Part shown: piece after piece, positions 33,625 through 55,941 of the stretch
How positions within the stretch are numbered: position 1 is the stretch's first letter
How the letters are laid out: each line of letters begins with the position of its first letter
Program-made: the position numbers and the translations under genes
Origin: Crotalaria pallida
Lineage: Eukaryota > Streptophyta > Magnoliopsida > Fabales > Fabaceae
Reading direction: 5' to 3'
Length of the DNA: 64,000 nt
Assembly (NCBI GenBank): GCA_037953625.1
Contig: CM075650.1
Location: forward strand, 122,433,706 to 122,497,705
Notes under the pieces: generated by a model
Seen by the model: the letters and a program-made list of their open reading frames with translations, nothing else
What the model was told of the DNA's origin: nothing
Database searches by the model: none

Positions 33625-34959
33625 TGTTTCGGATCTTTTTATTGCAAAAGACATGATTATTCAGAGATTACAGAGGGTTCGTAAACTTAATGAAGTTTGG
33701 CTCCAATAAAGTGGAAATATCGATATTATTTCTACAGACAGGGGGGGTGCGCCTTTGATTGGCCCGATTTTGCGGGGGCGCCCATTACAAGCATACAAGT
33801 ACTGCAGATGATGTAAATAAATGGGCGCTATCGGTATTGCTTCTACTGTTGTGCGGTGCGCTCTTGCTTCCGCCCCCTTCTTTTGTTCACCTTTCTCACT
33901 GTTGCTCCCTCAGGTGTTCCTTCTCCAAGTTTTGGAGAGTGGAACCGGTGTTTTCTCTACGTTTGGTGTTTCATGGAATTGACCGAGTTGATTGTCTTCC
34001 TCCAGTTGGTTCAATTGCTTCAGATGAATTTGTGGCGGATGGAAGGCGTGCATTCTGCTGTTTGCCTTCGGGACCTCCTTGTTCTTAAGTATTCTTCTCT
34101 TTCTCTTGTGCTCCTTCTCTGAGTTGCAGAGGGGGGAACTTGTGCTCTACTCCGGTGTATTGTTGTTACTGAGATGCTGGTTGGAGGTGTGCGCTTTCTA
34201 GTGCGTCTTCCTCACTTGTGTTTCTCTCGGATTTTATTCCTGAGCTCTTGGGGAGCCATATGTGTTTCTGGTTGCTTTCTCACTCTTCTGAGTTGATCAC
34301 ACCCTTTTTCGGTGATCCCCTTTTCTCTCTGTGTGTGTTGTTGTTCTTGTTGTTCTATGGAGGATGGAGCTTCCTCCTTTTTATAGTGTGCTCTTTGCCC
34401 ACTGGTCTTTGCTTCTTCTCACTTTATCCATTGGTCCATGACACTTTTCCACCTTGGTCGCTGCATATTCCTTCTTTATCAGGTCCCTTTTGTTTGTTTT
34501 CTCTTTCTGGCTTTGTCATTTAATGGCTGCAGGAGGAGAGGTGTGCAAGTCTTGCTATTCTTGGCTTTGCCTTGGGAAGGGCTGAATGAAGTAAGCAAAG
34601 ATTCCTTCGGACAGCTTGCCACCTTCATCTGGGTGTGTGTGCGCGCCTTGGGCTGGGTACGCTTTTACCCGTAACTTTGGTGCTTCTGACGCCTTCTTCT
34701 TGTCACAGCTATTTTTCATGGGTTTTGCGACTTCCGCAACGTTGCTGGTGGTTCTCTCTTTCCCTCTTGACTATGTTAATGAGATGCTTCATATTCCTTC
34801 GGGAAGGCGTACAGAGGGGGACGCCCTTGCACTGCAGGTGCCTGTCACATGCTTCCTCTAGCTCATTATTTGCTTGGTAGTCTTAGCTTCTATGATCGAT
34901 TTGGGCCTTGTCATGCAATTGGGCCTTGTTAATGGACCACTCATTTTTGGGTATCAACA
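33625..34959 (-). repeat. right LTR (5' LTR in element sense)
   Basis: The intact 1,335-bp copy runs TGTTTCGGATC to GGGTATCAACA on the plus strand. It is the reference that shows the two insertions and the roughly 200-bp deletion in the left LTR. Short open frames within it are not genes. Confidence 0.9.
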
Positions 34960-34963
34960 CCCA

Positions 34964-35083
34964 TCAAAGCTTCATACACAGGGACTTGAAACCTTCGAAC
35001 ATTCTCCTTGGAGATGATATGAGGGAAAAGGTTGCAGATTTTGGTCTCGTGCGTCTTGCTCCAGAAGGAAAAAGAAGGTACTC
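34964..35083 (+). pseudogene. TMK-type receptor kinase fragment, catalytic-loop part
   Basis: The reading HQSFIHRDLKPSNILLGDD, then VADFGLVRLAPEGK, contains the kinase catalytic loop HRDLKPSN and the DFG motif. It is the continuation of the fragment ending at 7822. Joining the two sides at the CCCAT duplication shows that, relative to the conserved family, a handful of codons between the two parts is missing and the frame is broken, so the gene piece was already defective before the retroelement landed. Confidence 0.8.
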
Positions 35084-35580
35084 GAAAGAATAGATAGAGT
35101 GGAGAGCTATTTCCCACCACCGTAATGGGACCTGGCTGTATTGACACAAAAGTTAAGTTTTCATGACAAATTCATCATGTTGCTAGAAAGTCAAGAATGT
35201 AACTTGTGCATCCAAGCTATTTGCGTTCAATTTAGAAAAATTGCCACATGTATGTATATTAGCTCGCTGAGGTACCAGCGAGCTGCACAAAATTCATACT
35301 TTCGCTTGGACCTCAGCAAGAAGTAGAAAAAAAGAAAAAAAAAAAAGCTCGCTGAAGGGTCAGCGAGCTATGTATTTTACATAGTTCGTTCACCCCTCAG
35401 CGAGCTGTATTTTTTTCTACTTCTCGTCGAGGCCCCAGCGAGTGTGTTATAAACCCAGAAAAAAGGGAAATTTTGGGTTTTGGCAAAAAAAAAAGGGGTC
35501 AAGTGATTAAATTGGGGGGGGGGGGTTAATAAACTAAAATCCATCTTAAATAGTTAAATCAGTAGAAAAAAATTAAAAAG

Positions 35581-35613
<33 letters not shown>
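35581..35613. repeat. (TA)n microsatellite
   Basis: A run of TA dinucleotides of about 30 bp lies inside the right arm of the outer hAT. A similar (TA)n run lies at about 39914-39946 in RNase J intron 2. Confidence 0.95.
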
Positions 35614-35614
<1 letters not shown>

Positions 35615-35791
35615 CGGGATTTCGGGCCAGGCCAGGCTAGCCCAGTTCAAACCCGGATATAGCTCGGGCATTTGCGGGCCAAGCTAAAAAGGTCCGGATA
35701 TATTTCGGGCTCAAATTTTGATATATAAACCCGGATACGATGCGGGTTTTTTCGGGCCATCCCGGACTATTTTGCAGACTCTAAATTAAAT

Positions 35792-36791
35792 GTACCCCTT
35801 TTCCCGTGCTTTGTTCAGAAAAGCCATGGGAGTGAAAAGGACAAATATTTTATTTGCCCCTTACTCTTTTGAACATCTAGTTTCCATTCTTGGCTTTCCT
35901 TGACCCCTTTCTTCTCTGCCCCTGTCCTACTTTCTTTTTTTTTTCTATCACAAAAATATTAAACTCCTTTCCCTAAACTGAACTGTCTAATACTCTAATG
36001 CTAGGTCCTTTTCTTCTTTATGTTGTCCCTTTCTCTCCTTTATTTGTGTTTTCTCTATCACAAAAATGTTAAACTCCTTTCCCTACTTTCTTTTTCTCTA
36101 TTACAAAAATATATCCAAAATTTCTTTGAAATTTAAAATTTATAAATCAATTTTCATTGTTACGATTTTTTGGTAAACTTGGAATCCTCAGTTGAATTTA
36201 ATCTATTTGCTACAAAAAAGTCGGAGACTATATGATGATTATTTAATAATTATCCCTAATTCTACTTCTATATTTTGTATTTCTACATTTTATGAGCCTA
36301 TTTTACCTAATTTTTTTTTTCAGTTTTTATCCCTTTGGCTAGACATTTATATTTATCTGTTATTTTTTGTCTTCATCACAATTTTTTGTATCTTTAACTA
36401 CTTAACTGTTGAAATGATATATGTTCATCTTGTCATAAGGAGAGGTCCGAGTTTGTTCCAATTCTCCTATTAAAGATTAAATGTACATGTAACAAGGCTA
36501 AAATCTAACTTTAGACATAGTTTATATCCATACATAAAAAAAATGATATACAAGTTTACAAAATCAATTTATAAATTGATATATGTCATAAACAAAATAT
36601 GTCAAAAAGTGATACTTCATTTATTAATGATTGATTAACAAATGACATATATCACTTTCTTCTGGCATAAACATATTTTTAAATCTATACATAGTTTTAC
36701 TAACTAAATTATAAAGTGAAAAAATCCAATTATTTTCCAAGTAGAAAAATCGGGTGTTATAATTACTCTTGGGTATAACCGAACCCAAAGA
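35792..36791. other. AT-rich spacer
   Basis: No genes seen. A roughly 30-bp segment ('ctatcacaaaaatattaaac', then 'tcctttccct') is repeated at about 35945 and 36053. Confidence 0.5.
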
Positions 36792-36799
36792 GTGTGTAG

Positions 36800-37629
36800 T
36801 ATTGTTTTAAAACCCAAATCGGGCTGACCGATTCAATCGAAAAATCGGCCAGGACACCGACCCATTCAAGCCTTAAAACCGCAATTTTAAGAAACCAGAC
36901 TCGAACCACGAACCAGATGAATCGGTTTGAAGTTGGTAAAAATCGGAGGTTTGATGGCTTTAACTAGTTCAAAAATTGGTTGTTCCTTTAAAATTCACTG
37001 TGACTAAACGAAGGAAACAATTAAAGAAATAAAACGACATCATAGTGGATCAATGTATCTCCAACTACGTTTGTGAAGTAGAAGTAATAAACATTAACCA
37101 CATTAAAGATTAGAATAAGAAGGAGTGCAAAAGGAAAAACCGCAAAACTCAAAAAAGATATACATATTTGGAAGTCAAAAAGCAGGAATAGTTTAATTTC
37201 TAATCTAATTTGGGAGAGTGTGTAATGATATAGGGTTTTCTATTCTCTCATTGGATCTTTTATTTAGTTCATACCCATTGCAATTTAAGTGGGTCAAGAA
37301 ATGTATTACATTTTTTTCAACATTGTAATACATTTTTAAATAAGAAAAAAAATTTAAAAACTAAAATAAAATTATCAATACATCACACACGTTGTTATTA
37401 TATGTGGTCCAAAATGTTGCATTGTGATTTTGTGTAGTACAACAATATAAAAGAAAAATATATTTATAAAAAACATAATGCAAAAATTGATTATTTAATA
37501 TTAAATTTATATGTGTATATGCATGTATATCTAATATAAGTTTGATCGCACTTGAACCATGGTTGGATCATTGAACCGTAAATCAATGATTTTATCGGTT
37601 TAATGGCGGACCCGGTTTTTAAAACATTG
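36800..37629. mobile_element. non-autonomous hAT element
   Basis: Termini are TATTGTTTTAAAACCC and, inverted, CAATGTTTTAAAAACC. Perfect 8-bp duplications GTGTGTAG flank it (36792-36799 and 37630-37637). Subterminal regions have 'aatcgg', 'accgat' and 'cggttt' words, as in related plant hAT MITE families. There is no coding capacity. It ends about 280 bp upstream of the RNase J start codon, so it may bound or supply part of that gene's promoter region. Confidence 0.85.
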
Positions 37630-37910
37630 GTGTGTAGAAAAGAAAAGAAATAAAACATGTTCTCTCTCCCACACGTGTGTGAGTGAAACATATATTTAGA
37701 CCCACGCACGTTCCATCTTTAGTGTCTGTATGCGGCAATTGATAAGAAAGATATTTCTGAAAACCTCAACCAATCTCTATTTCCCGCTACAGACCTCAAC
37801 CAGCAGCAGCATTACCATTTCCTTACCATAGCAACTTAGCAAGCATCACGCACATAGATAGGGGTCAGTCTCTCTGAGACCTTTCATCAAACACCTTCAA
37901 TCCCATTCTA

Positions 37911-49396
<11,486 letters not shown>

Positions 49397-50203
49397 TTGG
49401 AAATGTGGTGGACAGATGAGAATATTTTGGAAAAGGCAGAGCTTTCTGCATTAAGATTGTTAACAAGTCCGAGCAATGTTACCGGGAAGATAATCCATCA
49501 GTTGCAACATGATTGATTATTTATATCATGCACTCATGGCACTGAAGATCCATAGTTTTCTGAGGGTCAGGGGGATAGATAGATAACAAAGGGTGGACAT
49601 TTATAACTAACACAAGCTAATGAGGTGCTGTATCAGGGTTATTCCCCACCTCAAACACCCCCTTCCTTTGTCTTGTGTATCGTAATTTATTTTCGTATTA
49701 CTTGTGTTTTTTGTACATTTCATTATTGTTAGTTGCACAGACTTGTTGGATGTTGAATCAGAGGGTTTTTAAGTAGAAAAAGAAAAGAGAAGAGGGGATG
49801 GAGACTCTAAATGAGGTTGATATTGGTCTGATGTGATGACTATATGATGCGAAAGACAAATTCAACCATTCTTACATTAGTTACTTATTTTTTCATATTT
49901 ATAAAATTGTCTATAAATACTAATTTAAAATAAATGTAAAAATTAAAATGTAAGTATTGTTATAGATAAAACATTTAAAAAAATGTGAAATAATGGTTGG
50001 TAACAATCGTATTTCTCTTATCACTCATACATTGCATCATGTTTATTAAATTATTATTAAATAATGACTTCTAATTTATTATATTTGTGTCAATTGCTTA
50101 ATTTTAAGTATGATTAAATCCTTAGGATAATGAGTTTGGTTGATACCATTAGGATATCAGGTATGTGACTTGTTAACGAGATCTTATGAATTATATGTAT
50201 CGT
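49397..50203. other. 3' flank of RNase J and spacer
   Basis: This contains the gene's 3' untranslated region and AT-rich sequence. A possible small MITE with inverted ends (GATGCGA... near 49848; ...TGCATCAT near 50040) is visible but not convincing. Confidence 0.4.
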
Positions 50204-50208
50204 GGCTA

Positions 50209-53200
50209 TGATAGGCTGAAAATTAGGTTAAGGGGAGAAGGGAAGAGGGACAGATGCTAGAGAGATAAAAGAGAAGGAAAAAAATTACTAAGCAACAAAC
50301 TTTTTCTTCTTACGGCTGATGGAAACATAAGTGTTTAAATACATAGTGAACCCTAGAAACTCATAACAATTAAAACATACTGGGCCAAAGCCCAACATAA
50401 CTATAATAGTTCAGAAATAAAATCTCAACTTATGTAATGTAGTCCTTCCACCATACAGGCCTTCTCTTCAGTCTAGGCATTAATCCATCATTGCCCTCTT
50501 CTTCAAGGGGACCCTTGTCCTCAAGGGTGTGTAGGAAAACTGAATGTGGGTCATTTTGGGCCAAAAAACCCGGCCCGTTAGGAGATGTAGCTGCTGCCAC
50601 AGAAGAGTGTTGCCCTAGTTTTGTAGTCTCTGGTGAGTCAAAGCGTGGGGAAGACACGTTGGTAGTCTCGAGGGCCAGCTGGGGAGCATCACGTGATGTT
50701 GCAGAAGAAGGACATGGAATCTTATCACATAGGGGAACAACCAAAGGCTTCAAAGTACTTGCACTTGGCATTTGAACTAGTGCACTTTTCTCTGACTGCC
50801 AAGGAGATAAGTTCGCATTCTCTAGAGTCTTCTTACTCGCTCCTTCTTTTTCTTTCAACTGTGACACCTCCATATGGGTCGCGTCCATATGGATCTCGTG
50901 ACCTGGTGGTGTTGACGGTGCAGTCCGTCCCTGCACCATGGGAACAACGGCGGTGGGTATGGAGGCCGAGGGAGGCAGCGGCTCGAAGGACTGAGTTGGG
51001 TTGCCAATGAAACGCCGGAGGAGACTCACATGAAAAACCGAGTGGATTTGAGCAAACGCTGGGAGATCTAAGAGGTAAGCCACTGGACCCACACGTTCCA
51101 GTATCTTGTATGGTCCGAAGTACCGCCGTGAGAGCTTCTGCGAAGGGCGGTGATGTAAAGAGGACTGGCGGTGAGGTTGGAGCTTCAACAAGACCCGGTC
51201 TCCAATATCAAAGGTAATATCATATCTCTTTGTATCTGCCTGTGCCTTCATTCTTTGCTTGGCTCTGTTTAAATGAAATTTTAGATCTGCCATTAAGCTC
51301 TGTCTGTGTTGCAGTGTAGTGTCCAAATCTGGAATGATGGAAGTGCTTGGTAGGTAATCTTTCAGTGACGGTGGTGCACGACCGTAAAGTGCTTCAAAGG
51401 GGGAAATGCCAATGGAGGAATGATGCGCAGTGTTGAACCGGTACTCGGCTAAGTGAAGGAAGCGGAACCAAGTGCGTGGGTTTTCATTGGTGAAGCATCG
51501 TAGGTACGTTTCTAGACACCTATTTACAACCTCCGTTTGGCCGTCGGTTTCTGGGTGATTAGAAGAGCTGAACTTTAATTGTGTTCCTTGTAAACGAAAC
51601 ATCTCTTTCCAAAAATGACTAATAAAAACTTTGTCTCTGTCAGAAATGATTGATCGAGGAATTCCATGCAGGCGTACTATGTCAGTGACGAACCTTGCTG
51701 CAAGTTGCTCCACCGAAAAGTTGGAAGGAAGGGCCAAGAAGTGGGAATATTTCGTGAGACGGTCCACAACAACCCAGATAACAGTGTGACCGAAAGATGA
51801 AGGTAATCCAACTATAAAATCCATAGATATGTCTTGCCATACTTTTTTTGGGGTAGCAAGTGGTTGTAACAAGCCTTGTTTTTTTTTTGGGAGGTACTTG
51901 CTGGTCTGACACACATGACAAGAGGAGACAAAGGCCTTGGTGTCGGTGTATAATCTTGGCCAATAGCAGCAAGAAGCAAGCCGTGCAAGGGTCGGTTTGA
52001 GGCCGGAGTGACCTGCGAGTGGTGAAGAGTGAAACTCGGAGAGGAGTGAAGTACGCAGATCTGGCAGATCCAGTATATACAACCTGTTCCTGTAGTATAA
52101 AACTCTGTTTGTGAACTGAAAACAATCCTTCATCTGATAAGTTGTTACCATTCTTTGTATGAGTGCACGACCCTCGTCGGTGTTGTAATATCTGATAAGT
52201 GTCTCCAAAACAGCTGGAAGTGGGGAGGAAAGTGCTGCAAGATAGGTGTGTTGTCGAAAGAATAGCGAGACAGAGCATCGGCAACCCGGTTAGTCTTTCC
52301 AGCCCTATAAATTATTTCATAGCTAAATCCAATTCACTTCGTAGCCCATTTCTGATGTTCTGGTGTGTGGAAAGTTTGAGTCATTAAGTGGTTGAGACTC
52401 TGCTGGTCTGTTAGTATTTTAAAATGTCTCCCTAACAAGTATTATCTCCATTTCTTGACAGCCTCCGTCACAGCGAACATTTCCCTAACATAAGCGGAAG
52501 CTGCTTGCATCCGGCCAGATAATTTCTTGCTGAAGTATGCTAAGGGATGTCCATCTTGAGACAGAACTGCACCAATTGCCGAACCCGAGGCATCAGTTTC
52601 CACCTCAAAGGTTTTGGTAAAATCTGGTAGTCTTAGGACAGGAGCTTTTATCATTGCTTGTTGTAATGTTGTAAAGGCCAGCCGAGCCTTCTCATACCAT
52701 GTAAAATTATCTGATTTCAGCAGGTCGGTGAGAGGAGAGGCGAGGGCGGCATAATCTTTGACAAACTTGCGATAAAAACCGGTTAGGCCTAAGAAACTGC
52801 AGAGTTGAGTGAGAGAGTGAGGGGTTGGCCAGTCCACCATGGCCTGGATCTTTTCTGGGTCTGGTTTGACAACCCCTGCTGAAATAATATGCCCCAAATA
52901 GCTAACAGAAGTGACACCAAAAATACACATAGAAAGTTTAGCATAAAATTGGTTTGATGCTAATAAGGACAATACAATTGTAAGATGTTGCAAATGATCA
53001 TCTAGGGTAGAACTATAAATTAAAATTTCATAAAAAAAACTAAAACAAACCGACAAAGGTGAGGGTGAAGTAGATCATTCATTGCCGCCTGAAAAGAAGA
53101 GGGTGCATTCGTGAGTCCGAATGGCATAACCAATAACTCATAATGCCCATCAAAAGTCCGAAAAGCTGTTTTATGTGTGTCTTGTGGATGAACACGAATT

Positions 53201-55936
53201 TGATGATAGCCTGAACGCAAATCAATTTTTGAAAAAATAGTGGCATGTCCTAATTCATCCAACAATTCATCAATAGTAGGCATTGGAAATCTATCTTTGA
53301 CAGTAATAGCATTTAAAGCACGATAATCAACGCAAAAGCGCCATGTGCCATCTTTTTTTGAACTAATAAAACCGGTGAAGAAAAAGGACTTGTGCTAGGA
53401 GTAACAATTCCTTCTCGAATCATCTCTTTAAGCATTGCTGTCATGGTTTCTTTTTGAGAATGTGGGTAACGGTAAGGCTTAGCATTGATAGGGGAAGAGT
53501 TGGGTAAGAGTGGAATGTGATGGTCACGGGGTCTTTGGGGGGGTAAACCAGTGGGTGTGTCATAAACAGTAGGAAAAGAGTCTAGGATAGCTTGAATTTG
53601 AGGGAAGGGTTTAGGTGGGTCCTGGGGAGTGGGTTGGTTAGTGGGCTGCTGTAATGTGAGAAAAGTAATGGTATGTAATGAGGCTATGGCATCAGTATGA
53701 AGTAAACGAGATAATTGGTGAAAAGAAGTAGGGGTAATGGGAAATTGAGTTCCTGTGAGGGTAATGGTGTTGTCCCCAATGCTGAACTGCATGGATGGGA
53801 CTGCAAAATCTGAAATAATTGGCCCAAGTGTCCTTAACCAATCAATACCCAAGACAACATCTGCACCTTTAATAGGAAGTAAGTAAAATGGGATATGAAA
53901 GGTATGGTCTTGTAAGACAATTGGGGTATTCTCACAAAGTCCACTGCAAAAAATGTGGGCACCATTTCCCACCATGACTGGAAATTCAGGGGTCTTGGTA
54001 ATAGGTAATTGCAAATGAGCAGCCACCCTAGGCTGAATAACGTTGTTAGAGCTACCAGTATCAATTAATACAGTAACAGGGTAACCAAAAATTGTGCCAC
54101 GAAACTTAAGAGTTTTGGGGGATAAATTACCCTCTAAGGCCTGGTCTGAGAGTTGAAAATGCATGATCTCATTATCATGTGAGGGAATGGGTGTGGAAGT
54201 ATCTACTTCAGCATACTCTTGGGCCTCCAAAGTGATAAATTCATCTTGCATTGCTGGGTTTGGGTCATCAGTAAGTAATAATAGAAACTGTTTGGGCTTA
54301 CATTTGTGGCCAGCAATAAATTTTTCATCGCAATTATAGCACAACCCTTGTGCCCTGCGTTCTTGCATCTGGGCAGTAGTCAATTTACAAATTGGTAGGA
54401 TATTTCGGGGTGGGAGAGTAGGTTGTTGTTTTGGAGGGGGTGGTGGTGCTGGAAAACGGGTGAATTTGGGTTTAGAATCCTTAATTTTGGCCTCTATTAG
54501 CTTAGCTAAGCCCACAGCTTGGGAGAGGGAATTGGGCCTTGTAATGGATAATTCACGGCGAATATCAAGAGTTAGACCAGATAAAAAACAATTTAACAAA
54601 TTTTCTGGTGTTAAACCTGTTACTCTGTTTGATAACTTCTCAAACGCCGCTTGATAATCTGTTACAGACCCCGTTTGGCGAAGTTTAAATAGCTCCGCTT
54701 GGTGATTTTCATAAGAAGATGGGCCAAATCGACTTTCCAATGAAATGGTGAAATGCTGCCAATCTGAAAGTTGGTAGGTCTGGTACATCCATTTATACCA
54801 GCTCAAGGCATCACCTTTCATATAAAATGCTGCCATATTGAGTCTTTGGTCCAGAGGAACTTGGTAAAATTGAAAATATTGTTCTGCTTGGAAAATCCAA
54901 TCCATGGGTTCTGTACCATCAAAGGGTAGTAATTGGAGTTTAGGGGTGCGTGCATTAGTGGGTATGTTGGGGTTGAAGGGAGTGAACGTAGGGGTAGGGT
55001 AGGGTGAGTGTGTATTTGGAGGGGTATAAAGATGTGGGAAAATGTTTCCTATGAATGGGGTTGAGGTGGTAAAGGGAGGTGATAGAAAATGGGTTTGGGG
55101 TAAGCTATATACAGGTAACGTGGGAGTAGAGGTGTTGGGAAAATGGGTAGGGTTTATATTAAATGGAATAGTGGTGGTAGTAGTAGTGGATAGGGGCAAG
55201 GACGTTGTAGTAGTGGGGTTAGGGTTAGGGGTGGCGTTGAAAGTAAGGGGGGAAGATTTTGTGCAGTTGGGTAAGGGTTTGATGAAGAGGGAAAAGAAGT
55301 GGTAGGGGTAAAAGGGGAATTGACAATACCTGGAGTAAGTAATGGAGTGGAGGGTGTGTTAGCTCCCTCTCAGGGTGTCATCATAGCTAGTTGGGTCTGT
55401 ACGTGTAAGGCAGCTATCTGGTCCATGTAGTGTTGCACTGCTAGATGTCTGGTATCAACAGTCTGCCGCAGCCGTGAGTATCTTCTGTCCAGTAGGTGCT
55501 ACTGGTTTTCCAATTGAGTTTGCATTTGGCCAAGCTGGGCTGTGAGATGTTGCACTGCCAAGTCAGAGCTGGTTGGGGGGGGGGGGGTGTGGATGATTGT
55601 GTTTCCAACTCTGGTGGTGTGGGAGGGTTGAGATTAGCCATGAAAGCACCAAAATGATAGGCTGAAAATTAGTTTAAGGGGAGAAGGGAAGAGGGACAGA
55701 TGCTAGAGAGATAAAAGAGAAGGAAAAAAATTACTAAGCAACAAACTTTTTCTTCTTACGGTTGATGGAAACATAAGTGTTTAAATACATAGTGATTCCT
55801 AGAAACTCATAACAATTAAAACATACTGGGCCAAAGCCCAAAATAACTATAATAGTTCAGAAATAAAATCTAGACTTATGTAATGTAGTCCTTCCACCAT
55901 ACAGGCCTTCTCTTCAGTCTGGGCATTAATCCATCA
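50209..55936 (-). mobile_element. Reina-like Ty3/gypsy retrotransposon, decayed
   Basis: LTRs of 282 bp (50209-50490 and 55655-55936; TGATAGGCTGAAA...AATCCATCA) are flanked by perfect TSDs GGCTA (50204-50208 and 55937-55941). The two LTRs differ at about eight positions by eye. In minus-strand sense the region after the 5' LTR begins TTTTGGTGCTTTCATGG (primer-site position) and the 3' LTR is preceded by GAAGAAGAGGGCAA (polypurine tract). Short LTRs and a 5.7-kb length suit the Reina chromovirus group; group assignment is inference. Confidence 0.9.
50430..55641 (-). pseudogene. gag-pol of the Reina-like element, several breaks
   Basis: The start ATG at 55641 begins MANLNPPTPPE. Then: gag (55199 to about 54450; FQFYQVPLDQRLNMAAFYMK), zinc knuckle CYNCDEKFIAGHKC (about 54340), protease with VLIDTGSSNNVI (about 54060), reverse transcriptase (from about 53480; GYHQIRVHP, LLVMPFGLTNAP), RNase H (about 52640; TDASGSAIGAVLSQ) and integrase (52208-50430; CHVCQ, MDFIVGLP, ISDRDKVF, DGQTEVVNRC, with the Asp, Asp and Glu all kept). 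Breaks: a frame change between 55440 and 55200, a frameshift near 53350, a one-base loss plus substitution at 53025-53035 that destroys the catalytic Asp pair (reads FYEILIYS), and stops at 52439 and near 52330. The element cannot make active polymerase. Confidence 0.88.
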
Positions 55937-55941
55937 GGCTA

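Larger units (their letters stand above)
7826..34959 (-). mobile_element. large non-autonomous LTR retroelement (Tat/Ogre-like) with antisense gene
   Basis: Long terminal repeats lie at 7826-11189 (left, itself carrying two insertions) and 33625-34959 (right), flanked by perfect 5-bp duplications CCCAT (7821-7825 and 34960-34964). Orientation is minus: next to the right LTR is a primer-site sequence TGGCGACTCCGCTGGGGA and next to the left LTR a polypurine tract GCAAAGGGGGCAAT. In this sense the LTR runs TGTTGATACCC...GAAACA. Net of later insertions it is about 10.2 kb. No gag, protease, reverse transcriptase or integrase was found in the internal region; just after the primer site a short ATG reading (33597 leftwards) stops after 14 codons. 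The coding capacity is instead on the opposite strand: a spliced PMD-like gene. Antisense extra ORFs are known from Tat-lineage Ty3/gypsy elements, hence the assignment; the lineage is inference. Confidence 0.75.
7390..35542. mobile_element. Pack-MULE carrying a receptor-kinase fragment
   Basis: Terminal inverted repeats of about 300 bp face each other at 7390-7700 and 35230-35542: outer ends GGGTTTTAGTTTATTAACCC and GGATTTTAGTTTATTAACCC, then copies of 'CTCGCTGAGG...CAGCGAGCT' and a shared tract ending near 'attttgtgcagctcgctgg'. Perfect 9-bp direct repeats ATCTTAAAT flank it (7381-7389 and 35543-35551), the duplication length typical of Mutator-like elements. Without the 27-kb retroelement in its middle it is about 1.0 kb. 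It has no transposase; its interior is a piece of a TMK-type kinase gene. The left and right inverted repeats have visible point differences, so it is not very young. Confidence 0.85.
5840..35783. mobile_element. outermost non-autonomous hAT element, hugely expanded by insertions
   Basis: The left end is TAGAGGTGGCATTCGGGC at 5840; the right end, read inverted, begins TAGAGTCTGCAAAATAGTCC at 35783. Flanking 8-bp duplications are AATTAGAT (5832-5839) and AATTAAAT (35784-35791), one mismatch. Both subterminal regions (5850-5960 and 35620-35765) are rich in CGGGC/GCCCG words, as in many plant hAT elements. Without later insertions the element would be only about 0.7 kb (5840-6178, about 7256-7389 and 35552-35783). 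It has no transposase of its own. The terminal match is imperfect, so this outer call is less secure than the elements inside it. Confidence 0.6.

Noticed and set aside
49838..50045. Small MITE downstream of RNase J
   Set aside because: Partial inverted similarity of the ends, but no clear boundaries or target duplication.
55042..55305. Gly/Val-rich plus-strand frame
   Set aside because: It is the complement of the Thr/Pro-rich gag leader of the minus-strand Reina-like element.
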